NCBI RefSeq assembly: GCF_016862095.1
Contig: NZ_BOMH01000020.1
Coordinates: forward strand, 62,001-126,000
Length of the DNA: 64,000 nucleotides
Reading direction: 5' to 3'
Source: Actinoplanes cyaneus
GTDB lineage: Bacteria > Actinomycetota > Actinomycetes > Mycobacteriales > Micromonosporaceae
Part shown: positions 1 through 8,327 of the stretch, piece after piece
Numbering within the stretch: position 1 is the first letter of the stretch
How the letters are laid out: every line of letters begins with the position of its first letter
Notes under the pieces: model-generated
Databases searched by the model: none
The model's input: the letters and a program-made list of their open reading frames with translations, nothing else
What the model was told of the DNA's origin: nothing
Made by a program: the position numbers and the translations under genes

Positions 1-292
1 CCCCGGGCTGGAGCTGCGGGAGATCGCCGAGGCGGAGATCTGCTGCGGCTCGGCCGGGGTGTGGAACGTGCTGAATCCGGCGCCGGCCGCCGAGCTGGGT
101 GATCGCAAGGCGGCAGCGGTTCTGGGGACCGGGGCGTCGCTGCTGGTCACCGCGAATCCGGGCTGTCTGATGCAGGTGGCGGCGGCGGTCCGGCGGCAGG
201 GCGGGTCGATCGCGCTGGCCCACACCGCTCAGGTGCTGGACGCCTCCCTGCGCGGGCTGGGCGCGGCGGCGCTCACCGATCGCCGGGCTTGA
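1..292 (+). CDS. glcF: Glycolate oxidase iron-sulfur subunit GlcF, C-terminal fragment
   Basis: Only the last 96 codons are present; the reading frame is open from base 2, so the gene starts left of the window. The fragment has a Cys-Cys-Gly motif (CCGSAG) followed about 35 residues later by NPGCLMQ. This is the pattern of the second CCG domain of GlcF-type subunits, which pass electrons from the FAD subunits of glycolate oxidase to the membrane through 4Fe-4S clusters. Related CCG proteins (LutA, GlpC) share the domain. The NPGCLMQ form favours GlcF, but the FAD subunits that would settle it are outside the window. The frame ends in TGA at 290-292. Confidence 0.75.
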   Translation, partial: PGLELREIAEAEICCGSAGVWNVLNPAPAAELGDRKAAAVLGTGASLLVTANPGCLMQVAAAVRRQGGSIALAHTAQVLDASLRGLGAAALTDRRA

Positions 293-303
293 CCCCGCCC
301 GTG

Positions 304-334
304 GGCGGCCGGGCCCGTAGGCGGCCGGGCCCGT
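304..334. repeat. Two tandem copies of a 15-bp GC-rich repeat
   Basis: GGCGGCCGGGCCCGT occurs at 304-318 and again at 320-334, just after the glcF stop. Each copy contains the palindrome GGGCCC, so the pair could fold and may help end the upstream transcript. No T-run follows. Confidence 0.5.
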
Positions 335-364
335 TCCTGACGGCTCGACATTCACGTACGTTGA

Positions 365-378
365 TGGGAGCGCTCCCG
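365..378. promoter_or_regulatory. CebR/CelR-like cellulose-response operator
   Basis: TGGGAGCGCTCCCG matches the 14-bp operator TGGGAGCGCTCCCA, known for the LacI-family regulators CelR of Thermobifida and CebR of Streptomyces, at 13 of 14 positions. It lies 27 bp before the ATG of the CBM2-SGNH gene. A perfect copy sits at 21941-21954 before the cellulase operon. Confidence 0.8.
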
Positions 379-405
379 TTTCCCCGTCAACGGAGGTAGA
401 TCCCC

Positions 406-1542
406 ATGCATCGACGTGTGCTGGCCGTCCCCGCCAGCGTCTGTGCACTCCTCGCCGGCTTTCTCGCCGTCACCGCCACCAGGGCCGACGCGGCGGCCGG
501 CTGTTCCGTGCGGTACACCGTGAGCAGTCAGTGGCCGGGTGGCTTCGGAGCCACGGTCGACGTCACGAACCTCGGCGATCCGCTGACCTCGTGGTCGCTG
601 GCGTTCACGTTCCCCGGCGGCCAGACGATCACGCAGCTCTGGAACGGCTCGTTCACCCAGTCCGGCGCGACCGTCACCGTCCGCAACGCCGCCTGGAACG
701 GCGCCGTCTCCACCGGCGGCACCGCCTCGTTCGGCCTCAACGGCTCGTGGACCGGGACGAATCCGGTGCCGACCGGGTTCGCGCTGAACGGCGTGACCTG
801 CAACGGCGGCACCACGAACCCGTCACCGTCGGTGTCGGGCCCCGCGCCGTCGAGCCCGTCACCGTCGGCATCCGGTCCTGCGCCGTCCAGCCCGGCACCG
901 TCACCCTCGGCGAGCTCGAGTTCGCCGCCGGCCACGCGGAAGACCAAGATCATGGCGCTCGGTGACTCGATCACCGGCTCGCCCGGCTGCTGGCGCGCGC
1001 TGCTCTGGCAGAAACTTCCCGCCGACCGGGTCGACTTCGTCGGAACCCTGCCCGGGCAGGGCTGCGGCTTCGACTACGACGGCGAGAACGAGGGGCACGG
1101 TGGATACCTGGTAACCAACGTCGCGAATCAGAACCTGCTGGTCGGCTGGCTCGCCGCGACCGGCCCGGACGTCGTGCTCATGCACTTCGGCACCAACGAC
1201 GTCTGGAGCAACCTGCCGGCCTCGACGATCCTGGCGGCCTACACCACGCTCGTCGGCCAGATGCGCGCCGCCAACCCGGCCATGAAGATCCTGGTCGCAC
1301 AGATCATCCCGATGAATCCGTCCACGTGCGCCGAGTGCGCCCAGCGCGTGGTCAGCCTGAACGCCGCGATCCCGGCCTGGGCCGCGGGCCTGACCACTGC
1401 CGCGTCCCCGATCACGGTGGTCGACCAGTGGACCGGTTTCGACACGGCCGCCGACACCTACGACGGCGTCCACCCCAACGACGCCGGCAACGTCAAGATC
1501 GCCGACAGGTGGTACCGGCCGCTGGCCGCCGCCATCTCCTGA
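406..1542 (+). CDS. Secreted CBM2 plus SGNH/GDSL esterase
   Basis: A 378-residue secreted two-domain enzyme. A Sec signal peptide (about 1-29) is followed by a CBM2 cellulose-binding module (about 30-134, with the usual Cys near each end), a Pro/Ser/Ala linker (135-178) and an SGNH hydrolase domain. The nucleophile is Ser188 in GDSIT; GTND gives Asn264, and Asp353-x-x-His356 completes the catalytic set. Family knowledge suggests a carbohydrate esterase (CE3-like acetylxylan or cellulose-bound ester deacetylation), but the substrate cannot be read from sequence. The start has GGAGG at 392-396. The operator at 365-378 places it with the cellulase genes at 15.2-21.9 kb, although it is transcribed alone and followed by a strong hairpin. 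Confidence 0.9.
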   Translation: MHRRVLAVPASVCALLAGFLAVTATRADAAAGCSVRYTVSSQWPGGFGATVDVTNLGDPLTSWSLAFTFPGGQTITQLWNGSFTQSGATVTVRNAAWNGAVSTGGTASFGLNGSWTGTNPVPTGFALNGVTCNGGTTNPSPSVSGPAPSSPSPSASGPAPSSPAPSPSASSSSPPATRKTKIMALGDSITGSPGCWRALLWQKLPADRVDFVGTLPGQGCGFDYDGENEGHGGYLVTNVANQNLLVGWLAATGPDVVLMHFGTNDVWSNLPASTILAAYTTLVGQMRAANPAMKILVAQIIPMNPSTCAECAQRVVSLNAAIPAWAAGLTTAASPITVVDQWTGFDTAADTYDGVHPNDAGNVKIADRWYRPLAAAIS

Positions 1543-1547
1543 CCCAC

Positions 1548-1579
1548 GGCCCGGCCCGGCTCCCCGGCCGGGCCGGGCC
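1548..1579 (+). terminator. GC-rich hairpin after the CBM2-SGNH gene
   Basis: A perfect 13-bp stem (GGCCCGGCCCGGC at 1548-1560 with its complement at 1567-1579) and a 6-nt loop start 6 bp after the stop codon. There is no T-run, as is common in high-GC actinomycetes. Confidence 0.6.
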
Positions 1580-1701
1580 TCCGGGCCGGGGGCATCCAGC
1601 CCGAGCGGGGCCTCCAGTCCGGGCGGGGCCTCCAGCGGCTTCCTTTCGCACCATCGGTCGATCGGGTTCCCTCATCATCGTCCCGGACGCAGGCTGGGGT
1701 C

Positions 1702-2505
1702 ATGCGAGGCAAAGGAGCCGGGCTGCTGCAGTCCGTCGAGCGGGCGATGCGAGTTCTCGATCACGTCGCCGCCGCGGCCGGCCCGGTGCCGGCCCGGGAC
1801 GTCGCCGCGGCGCTCGGACTCACCCTGCCGACGACGTACCACCTGCTCACCACCCTGGTCGAGAGCGGTTACCTGGTCCATCTCAGCGAGCTGAAGGCGT
1901 ACGCCCTGGGCCACCGCGTGGACGACCTGGCGCGCGGCCTGCACCGGCAGATCGCCGCCCCGCCCGAGATCCGCCGGGTCGCCGCCGTCGTGCATCGGCA
2001 GGCGCACGCCCCGGCGTACTACGCCGCCCTGCGCAATGCCGAGATGATCGTCGCGCACGTCGACGAGTGCCCCGACCATCCGCGGGTGCCCGTCCTCGGC
2101 GTGGGCTTCCACGAGGCTCCGCACGCCACCGCGTTCGGCAAGCTGATGCTGGCGACGCTGAACCCGGCCGACCGGGAGGAGCTGCTCGACCGGCACGGCA
2201 CGCCCGCGGTCACCCCGGCCACCGTCACCGACCGCTCCCAGCTGCTGCGCCAGCTCCACCAGGTCCGCGGCGCGGGGCTTGCGGTCGAGGTCAACGAGTT
2301 CCAGCCCGACCTGAGCTGCCTCGCCGCGCCGGTCAACGACGCGGCCGGCCGGTTCGTCGGCGCGGTCGCGGTGTCGCTGCCCACGCCACGCTTGCGCGCC
2401 GACCGCCGTACCGTCGAAAGGGTCGTCCGCCTCGGCGGGGTCCGGGCCAGCCGCGCGATGGCCCTGCGCAGGGCCCTGCACACCGGCAGCGCCAGCCCGC
2501 TCTGA
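1702..2505 (+). CDS. IclR-family transcriptional regulator
   Basis: A 267-residue cytoplasmic regulator of normal IclR length. The N-terminal winged helix-turn-helix spans about 8-62 (the LTLPTTYHLLTTLVESGYL recognition region). The effector-binding domain follows at about 78-255, with the conserved GVGFHEAPHATAFGKLMLA stretch. IclR proteins usually bind small organic acids or aromatics and control a neighbouring catabolic operon. Here the gene stands alone, between the CBM2-SGNH gene and a convergent transporter, and the only nearby organic-acid gene is the glcF fragment at the left edge. The ligand is unknown. The ATG start follows a weak purine-rich stretch. Confidence 0.88.
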   Translation: MRGKGAGLLQSVERAMRVLDHVAAAAGPVPARDVAAALGLTLPTTYHLLTTLVESGYLVHLSELKAYALGHRVDDLARGLHRQIAAPPEIRRVAAVVHRQAHAPAYYAALRNAEMIVAHVDECPDHPRVPVLGVGFHEAPHATAFGKLMLATLNPADREELLDRHGTPAVTPATVTDRSQLLRQLHQVRGAGLAVEVNEFQPDLSCLAAPVNDAAGRFVGAVAVSLPTPRLRADRRTVERVVRLGGVRASRAMALRRALHTGSASPL

Positions 2506-2680
2506 GCCCTCCGAGCCGGCCACCCCGCGGGGGCGGCAGTGGCGCGGCGTCTCGGCAACGACGCCGCGCCGGCTCGGTCCGCCTCGACCGGTCATGCTTC
2601 TCCGCTCAAGCCGTGCTCCGCGTTTCGGCCGGATGAAGAACATGGTCCGTTCTCCGCGGACTCTGCAAGGAGGACGGTTC

Positions 2681-2854
2681 ATGGTGGAAGCGCCCGTTCA
2701 GACTGTGACAACGACTCAGGTCGGGTCCTGCCGATCACCGGGGCTGCGGCGTGTCCCGGTGATCGGCAGTGATCGGCAGGACACGGGTCAATCCGGCTGC
2801 CGGACGAGCACGGCCGGGGCCGGAGAGACCGGGGCGTCGGCCGCCGGGTCCTGA
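2681..2854 (+). CDS. Possible 57-residue small ORF with strong ribosome site
   Basis: An ATG at 2681 is preceded by AAGGAGGA (2667-2674) at ideal spacing, which is why it is noted. The predicted product (starting MVEAPVQTVTT) has no recognisable domain. The reading frame runs through a strong hairpin (2725-2782) and ends 67 bp inside the 3' end of the opposing MmpL gene. It could be a leader or small peptide, or chance. The sequence alone does not decide. Confidence 0.25.
   Translation: MVEAPVQTVTTTQVGSCRSPGLRRVPVIGSDRQDTGQSGCRTSTAGAGETGASAAGS
2725..2782. terminator. Bidirectional hairpin with two alternative stems
   Basis: TGCCGATCACCGGG (2729-2742) pairs perfectly with 2755-2768. Alternatively GTCCTGCCGATCAC (2725-2738) pairs perfectly with 2769-2782, because GTGATCGGCA is repeated. 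The structure lies directly after the MmpL stop codon (minus strand) and is likely its terminator. Confidence 0.65.
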
Positions 2855-4896
2855 CGGGTCAGCCGGCTGGGCCACCACATCCACCGGCCGATGTCCAGGT
2901 TCAGTGCGGTGACCAGCACCGACCGCACGACCAGCGTGTCCAGCAGCACGCCGAACGCGACGGCGAACCCGATCTCCGCGAACGCGACCAGCGGCAGGCT
3001 GCCGAGCGCCGCGAACGTGCCGGCCAGCACGATGCCGGCCGAGGTGATCACGCCCCCGGTGGCGGCCAGGCCGATCAGCGCGCCGCGGCGGGTGCCGTGC
3101 TCGCGGGCCTCCTCACGGACCCGGGTCATCAGGAAGATGTTGTAGTCGATGCCGAGCGCGACCAGGAACACGAAGACGAACAGCGGGAACGCGGTGTCCT
3201 CCCCGGCGAAGCCGAAGACGTGCCGGAAGACCAGGGTGCTGACCCCCAGGGCGGCCGCGAACGAGAGCACCACGGTCGCCATCAGGATCACCGGGGCGAC
3301 CAGCGAGCGCAGCAGCACCGCCAGGATGACCAGCACGACCAGCAGGACGAGCGGGATGATCAGCCGGTTGTCGTGCTTGTTCGCCTCGTTGATGTCGTAG
3401 GTCATCGCGGTGGTCCCGCCGACCTTGGCGCCGGTGTCGCGCAGCGCCTCCCGGACGGCGAGGACGGTGTCCTCGGCGGCCTGGCTGTCCGGCGCTGAAG
3501 TGAGTGTCCCCTCGAACTCGACCAGGCCGTTCTTGACCACCGGGTCGCCGACGGCGCTGATGCCGGGCACCGCGGCGAGCGTCGTCCCCACCTGGTCCCG
3601 CCGGGCCGCGTCGGCGATCACCACGACCGGGTCGCCCTGACCCGCCGGGAAGTGCCGGCCCAGCACCTCGAGGCCGGCGACCGACGGCTGCTCGCTGGTG
3701 AACGAGTCCTTCTGGCTCAGCCCGTTCGCGTTGAGCTGGAGCAGGCCGAGCGCCATCACGCCGAGCGCGGCGGCGGTGCCGATCCAGACGATGCGCGGCC
3801 GGCGGGCGATCCGGGCGCCCATCCGGGCCCAGATACCGGTCGCCGTCGGCTCGGCGGTGCCGTACCGCGGGCGGACCGGCCAGAACAGCCAGCGGCCGCA
3901 GATCACCAGCAGGGCCGGGAGCAGGGTCATCATGGCCAGCAGGCCGACCACGACGCCGAGCGCGGCGACCGGGCCGAGCCCTCTGGTCGAGTTGACCTCG
4001 GCGAGCGTCAGGCAGCCCATGCCGATCGCCACGGTTGCGGCGCTGGCGATGATCGCCGGGCCGGCCCGGTGCAGGGCGAAGATCATCGCCTCGTGCCGGT
4101 CGGCGTGCCGGCGCAACTCCTCCCGATAGCGCGCGACGAGCAGCAGGGCGTAGTCGGTGCCGGCGCCGAACACCAGCACGGTCAGGATGCCGGCGCTCTG
4201 CGCGTTCACCACCAGGCCGGCGTTCTTGGCGAGCAGGTAGATCACGGCTTGAGCGGTGATCAGCGCGAACCCGGCGGTGACGATCGGCAGCAGCCACAGG
4301 ACCGGACTGCGGTAGGTGACGAGCAGGATGATCGCGACCACGATGAGCGTGGTGTAGAGCAGCGTGCCGTCGATGCCCTCGAACGCGCTGGCGGAGTCGG
4401 CCGCGACCCCGGCCGGGCCGGTCAGGTAGATGCCGAGGCCGTTCTCGCCCGTACCGGAGATGGCTTTGATGTCGGCGACGGAGCCGGCGATCTTGTCCCA
4501 GCCGTCCGCGTCGACCTTGATCGGCGCGATGACCTGCAACGCGGCCTTGTCCCCGGCGGGCACCGGGCCGATGACCTGACCGGTCACCCCCGGCACCGCG
4601 GCGATCGCCCTGGCATCGGCGACGGCTTTCTCCTGGTCGGCCGGGGTGACCCCGCCGGCCCGCTCGTAGACCAGGATGGCCGGCACGATGTCGTCCGGCT
4701 GGAACTGTTTCTGCAGGTCGGCGACCTGAGTGGCCTCGGCGTCGCCGGGCAGCCAGGAGGCGTTGTCGTTCTTCTCGACGTCGCCGAGCTTGCCGGCCAG
4801 CGGAAACGCGAAGACCAGCACCACCGCCCACAGTGCCACCACGATCCATTTCGCGCGGCGGCCGCAGACCAGCTGGCCGAAGTAACCCGTTGTCAT
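2788..4896 (-). CDS. MmpL/RND-family membrane transporter
   Basis: A 702-residue inner-membrane protein with the duplicated MMPL layout: one N-terminal membrane segment, an extracytoplasmic loop (about 35-175), a block of five or six membrane segments, then a second loop and block. The two proton-relay signatures are GTDYALLLVARYREE (about 245) and GIDYNIFLMTR (about 580). MmpL proteins export lipids, siderophores or antibiotics using the proton gradient; the substrate here is unknown. The length is that of the short actinomycete MmpL class without a C-terminal domain. It stands alone, convergent with the IclR gene. A second, related MmpL gene begins at 62209. Confidence 0.9.
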   Translation of the reverse strand: MTTGYFGQLVCGRRAKWIVVALWAVVLVFAFPLAGKLGDVEKNDNASWLPGDAEATQVADLQKQFQPDDIVPAILVYERAGGVTPADQEKAVADARAIAAVPGVTGQVIGPVPAGDKAALQVIAPIKVDADGWDKIAGSVADIKAISGTGENGLGIYLTGPAGVAADSASAFEGIDGTLLYTTLIVVAIILLVTYRSPVLWLLPIVTAGFALITAQAVIYLLAKNAGLVVNAQSAGILTVLVFGAGTDYALLLVARYREELRRHADRHEAMIFALHRAGPAIIASAATVAIGMGCLTLAEVNSTRGLGPVAALGVVVGLLAMMTLLPALLVICGRWLFWPVRPRYGTAEPTATGIWARMGARIARRPRIVWIGTAAALGVMALGLLQLNANGLSQKDSFTSEQPSVAGLEVLGRHFPAGQGDPVVVIADAARRDQVGTTLAAVPGISAVGDPVVKNGLVEFEGTLTSAPDSQAAEDTVLAVREALRDTGAKVGGTTAMTYDINEANKHDNRLIIPLVLLVVLVILAVLLRSLVAPVILMATVVLSFAAALGVSTLVFRHVFGFAGEDTAFPLFVFVFLVALGIDYNIFLMTRVREEAREHGTRRGALIGLAATGGVITSAGIVLAGTFAALGSLPLVAFAEIGFAVAFGVLLDTLVVRSVLVTALNLDIGRWMWWPSRLTRQDPAADAPVSPAPAVLVRQPD

Positions 4897-5071
4897 CGCT
4901 TCCCCCCGAGAGACTTGGACGGGCGGAGCGTATTCGCGGAGAGAGATCGAGATTAACCCGCGCGATGGCAGATCAGGGATTACTCAGGGTAGGTCTACGC
5001 CCACCGGCTTACGCAGGCCCATGTCCAGTACGGACGGCGGCGTACGTCCGCCAAGGGGCATAATCGTCCAG

Positions 5072-5353
5072 GTGACCAATTGGGAGTATGCGCGGTTGGA
5101 GTACCGCGCGGCGGGCACGCTCGGCACCGACAGGTTCATGGACTGGACCGCGACGTTCCATCATCCGGGCGGAGTCCTGCGGTGGGGCACCGACGAGCGC
5201 TTCGATGACTTGCGCCATCTGAACCGGGCGGGGGCGGCGGGCTGGCAGGCCTACGACCGCGCGGTCATCCACGTGAAGGACGAGCCGCACCGGCTGAGCA
5301 GCGTCACCTATTCCATGCGCCGCCCGATCCCCACCGACGGCATCTCTGGCTAA
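5072..5353 (+). CDS. Conserved hypothetical protein upstream of smpB
   Basis: A 93-residue protein beginning MTNWEYARLEYRAAG, with no membrane segment or signal. It is rich in Trp, Arg and Asp and looks like a small globular protein. I chose the GTG at 5072 because the region before it does not look like coding sequence and a TATAAT-like CATAAT (about 5059-5064) lies just upstream; an in-frame ATG at 5021 would add 17 residues. It ends 9 bp before the smpB start, so the two are probably co-transcribed. I do not recognise a function. Confidence 0.7.
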   Translation: MTNWEYARLEYRAAGTLGTDRFMDWTATFHHPGGVLRWGTDERFDDLRHLNRAGAAGWQAYDRAVIHVKDEPHRLSSVTYSMRRPIPTDGISG

Positions 5354-5362
5354 CCTTTACCG

Positions 5363-5842
5363 GTGGGCAAGGAGACCGGGACCAAACTGATCGCCTCGAA
5401 CAAGAAGGCGCGTCACGACTACGCGATTCTGAAGACGTACGAGGCGGGCCTGGTGCTGGCCGGCACCGAGGTGAAGTCGTTGCGCCTGGGCCGCGCGTCG
5501 CTGGTCGACGCGTTCGCCCAGGAGCACGAGGGCGAGATCATGCTGTACGGGCTGCACATCGCGGAGTACGGGTTCGGCAGCTGGACCAACCACGCCCCGC
5601 GGCGTACCCGGAAACTGCTCCTGCACAAGGTCGAGATCATCAAGATCTTGAACACGCTGCGGGACGGTTCCGGGCTGACCCTGGTGCCGCTCTCGATGTA
5701 CTTCAAGGACGGCTGGGTCAAGGTCGAGCTGGGGATCGCCCGCGGCCTCAAGTCCTGGGACAAGCGTCAGGTGCTGGCCGAGCGGGACGCCAAGAAGGAG
5801 ATCGCCAAGGAGATGGGCCGGCGACTCAAGGGACGCCGATAG
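5363..5842 (+). CDS. smpB: SsrA-binding protein SmpB
   Basis: A 159-residue protein with the SmpB beta-barrel core. The signature runs from NKKARHDY (about 14-21) through [21 protein letters not shown] to the conserved C-terminal basic tail ([16 protein letters not shown]), which enters the ribosomal mRNA channel. SmpB binds tmRNA and is required for trans-translation, which rescues stalled ribosomes. The length is typical. The start is GTG. The tmRNA gene itself, often close to smpB in actinobacteria, is not found in the 84 bp downstream. Confidence 0.97.
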   Translation: MGKETGTKLIASNKKARHDYAILKTYEAGLVLAGTEVKSLRLGRASLVDAFAQEHEGEIMLYGLHIAEYGFGSWTNHAPRRTRKLLLHKVEIIKILNTLRDGSGLTLVPLSMYFKDGWVKVELGIARGLKSWDKRQVLAERDAKKEIAKEMGRRLKGRR

Positions 5843-5861
5843 TCCGTACCGGGAGAAGAAG

Positions 5862-5894
5862 GAAGCCAGGACCGGCGGGACCGGCCCTGGCTTC
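5862..5894. terminator. Hairpin terminator after smpB
   Basis: GAAGCCAGG (5862-5870) pairs with CCTGGCTTC (5886-5894), extended inward by CCGG pairing. It lies between the convergent ends of smpB and the binding-protein gene and could serve both. Confidence 0.7.
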
Positions 5895-5932
5895 TCTCAT
5901 CCGGGATCACTGTTCTCATCCGGGATCACTGT
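5895..5932. repeat. Tandem 19-bp duplication over a stop codon
   Basis: TCTCATCCGGGATCACTGT is present at 5895-5913 and 5914-5932. The second copy contains the stop codon of the minus-strand binding-protein gene (5926-5928), so the first copy is a spare copy of the gene's end. Similar duplications occur at 10267-10295 and 48635-48660. Confidence 0.8.
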
Positions 5933-7080
5933 GCGAGCTTGTGGTCCTTGCAGAGAGCCAGGAACTTGTCGGTGCAGATGTCCGCTGCCTTGACCGCGCC
6001 GGTCGCCACGACGTCCTTGTAGATGTTGTCAGCGGTGACCGAGATCGGCGGCAGCAGGAGGGACGGGATGTAGGCGCCGGACTCCGGGTCCTTCACCTTC
6101 CCCATCTGCGCGGTCTGCTTCTGGCCCTTGACGAGCTGGATGGCCAGGTCCGCGGCCGCGTCCGCCTCGGTCTTCGTGTTCTTGAAGACGGTCATGCACT
6201 GGTCACCGGCGAGGATGTTCTGCAGCCCCTCGACCGTGGCGTCCTGCCCGGTGACCGGGACCTTGCCGTTCAGCGGCGGCTTGGCGGTCTTCATCACCGA
6301 GATCGCCGCGGCGCCGAGACCGTCGTTGGCGGAGAGCACTCCCGCGATGTTCGGCCACTGCTGCAGCATCTGGGTGAAGATCTTCGCGCCCTCCTTGTTG
6401 TCCCACGCCGGGACGAACTGGTCAGGACCCTTGGTGTAGGCGCCGCTGTCGAACTTCGGCTGCAGCACGCTGTCGTAGCCGGCCTTGAACAGGGTGGCGT
6501 TGTTGTCGGTGGGCGAGCCGTTCAGCTCGGCGATCACCGGCGCCGGCTTGGCCGGCAGGTTCTTCGCGTCCAAGCACTTGATCAAGCCCTCGGCCTGCTT
6601 GCGGCCGACCAGCTCGTTGTCGAAGCTGACGTAGAAGTCGGCGCCGCCGTTGAGCGTCAGCCGGTCGTAGTCGATCACCGGCACCTTGCGGGACCTCGCG
6701 AGGTCGATCACCCACTTGCCGCTGCCCGAGTCCAGGTTCGCGATGATCAGGACCTTGACGCCGCTGTCGAGCATCGCCTTCGCGATGCCCTTGAACTGCT
6801 CCGCGTCGCCCTGGGCGTTCTGGATCTCGACCGGCACGTTCGCCCGCTTGAAGGCGGCTTTCAGGTACGTCGGGTCGTCCTTGCTCCATCGGGTGGAGCT
6901 CTGGGTGTCCGGCATGACCACGCCGACGCCGTTGCGGCCCTCGCCCGAGGAACTCGCTGTCGAGCTGAAGGTGTCGTTGCTGCCGCTGGTGTCACCGTCG
7001 CCCGAGCCGCCGTCACACGCCGTGAGCGTGACCGACGTCATCAGCCCGGCAGCGGCCAGTCCGATCAGTGCCTTGCGCAT
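5926..7080 (-). CDS. Sugar ABC transporter substrate-binding lipoprotein (XylF-like)
   Basis: A 384-residue type I periplasmic-binding-fold protein. The signal peptide ends in a lipobox (LTAC, Cys22), followed by a Ser/Gly/Thr-rich tether to about residue 50. The fold begins VGVVMPDTQSSTRW and contains the D-xylose-binding-protein-like stretches IDYDRLTLNGGADFYVSFDN and AELNGSPTDNNA. Such proteins feed xylose or other aldoses to an XylGH-type ABC importer. No ATPase or permease gene is adjacent, so it either uses a remote transporter or acts as a sensor. The 236 bp upstream contain its promoter region, with no obvious operator. Confidence 0.88.
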   Translation of the reverse strand: MRKALIGLAAAGLMTSVTLTACDGGSGDGDTSGSNDTFSSTASSSGEGRNGVGVVMPDTQSSTRWSKDDPTYLKAAFKRANVPVEIQNAQGDAEQFKGIAKAMLDSGVKVLIIANLDSGSGKWVIDLARSRKVPVIDYDRLTLNGGADFYVSFDNELVGRKQAEGLIKCLDAKNLPAKPAPVIAELNGSPTDNNATLFKAGYDSVLQPKFDSGAYTKGPDQFVPAWDNKEGAKIFTQMLQQWPNIAGVLSANDGLGAAAISVMKTAKPPLNGKVPVTGQDATVEGLQNILAGDQCMTVFKNTKTEADAAADLAIQLVKGQKQTAQMGKVKDPESGAYIPSLLLPPISVTADNIYKDVVATGAVKAADICTDKFLALCKDHKLAQ

Positions 7081-7316
7081 GGCAGAAGAAGTCCTCTCAG
7101 GGGTGGATCCCGACGTGCGTGGGGGGTGCCGGGAAGCCCGCCAAGTATCGGCTACTGCGCCTCGGCCGCAACATCGGGTGGAGACCTGAGTGCAAGATTA
7201 TTCACTTCGCCCCCTGTCACGGGCAAGCCATCACGGAACGTATCGACAGGTTCCTGTTTCCGGAACTGTTTGCACAACACGGCGGCCCGCCTCCACGAGC
7301 CGCCGGAAATGCCTGG

Positions 7317-8327
7317 TCAGACCAGCTTTCGCCGAATCCACCACAGGGCGAGAAGGGACAGCAGGGTGGTGAGCGCGACCAGGAGCCCGAACTCGCGCCA
7401 CTGCACGGTCCAGAACTTCGCGCCGGGAACGTACGTCATCCGGACCTGAAGATTCTGGCTCTTCAGCCACTCCTGACAGGTCTCGAAGCCAGCCCGGGGA
7501 CCACACTTGGTGAGATCCGCCGGACCGACGAACGACTTTCCGTCCGCGCCCAGCACCGTGTTCTGCAGAACCCACGCGCCGTTGATCGACGACTGGACCC
7601 GCAGATGCATCTCGCCGGTCTCGACGTTCATCCCGATCCCGTCCAGGTCGTCGACGTTCAGCGCGGCCGCGGTACTGATCGGCTGGGCCAGCCAGGGGCG
7701 GACGACCAGCGGCGCCGCGACCTGCAGACCGGCGACCACCATCAGGGTCACCGCCATCGCCACCACGGTTCGGCGCAGCACCAAGCCGAGGGTCACCCCG
7801 ATGACGAACCCGGCCGCGGCGTAGCCCACCGGCACGAGACCACGGCCCGGGAAGATCAGCGGCGTGATCCGGTTGCCGGCGGCCTGGTCGATCAGGTGCG
7901 CCCACCGGGTCAGCAGCAGGCTGAGCAGACCGACGCCGGCCACCACCGCGGCGGCGCCCAGCCCGAGCTTGGCCAGCAGCCACCGCCCACGGCTCACCGA
8001 CTGGCTGAAGATCATCCGGTAGGTCCCGGACTCCAGCTCACGAGCCACCGTCGGCGCGCCCCAGAACACTCCGACCAGGGCCGGGACCAGGAACAACGCG
8101 GCGATCGTGCCCACGTAGACCAGGCGGGAAGCGGTTTCCTGCAGCGCGTCCAGGAACGTTTCCGCGGCAGCGGCGCACGCGGTCCCGGCGCAACCGGCAT
8201 AGCCACTGCTCGACGCCAGGCCGCTCACCTCGCCCCAGGAGATCAGGACGGCGGCGAGAACGAGCACGAGCAGAGCCGCCCCGGTGATCACCTGGACCCG
8301 GAACTGCCGCCAGGTGAGCCAGATCAT
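7317..8327 (-). CDS. ABC transporter permease (YtrC/ABC-2-like)
   Basis: A 336-residue membrane protein starting MIWLTWRQFRVQ, with about six hydrophobic segments (around 18-38, 85-105, 140-165, 180-200, 210-230 and at the C-terminus) and an extracytoplasmic loop holding Cys pairs. It is the membrane partner of the ATPase encoded immediately upstream: the ATG start overlaps that gene's stop by 4 bp (ATGA, 8324-8327), implying translational coupling. The three-gene set GntR-ATPase-permease resembles the ytr operons of Gram-positive bacteria, which respond to cell-wall antibiotics. The exported substrate is unknown. Confidence 0.85.
   Translation of the reverse strand: MIWLTWRQFRVQVITGAALLVLVLAAVLISWGEVSGLASSSGYAGCAGTACAAAAETFLDALQETASRLVYVGTIAALFLVPALVGVFWGAPTVARELESGTYRMIFSQSVSRGRWLLAKLGLGAAAVVAGVGLLSLLLTRWAHLIDQAAGNRITPLIFPGRGLVPVGYAAAGFVIGVTLGLVLRRTVVAMAVTLMVVAGLQVAAPLVVRPWLAQPISTAAALNVDDLDGIGMNVETGEMHLRVQSSINGAWVLQNTVLGADGKSFVGPADLTKCGPRAGFETCQEWLKSQNLQVRMTYVPGAKFWTVQWREFGLLVALTTLLSLLALWWIRRKLV

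Noticed and set aside
5843..5925. tmRNA gene next to smpB
   Set aside because: Only 83 bp with a terminator hairpin separate smpB from the next gene; no tRNA-like acceptor or tag sequence is present.
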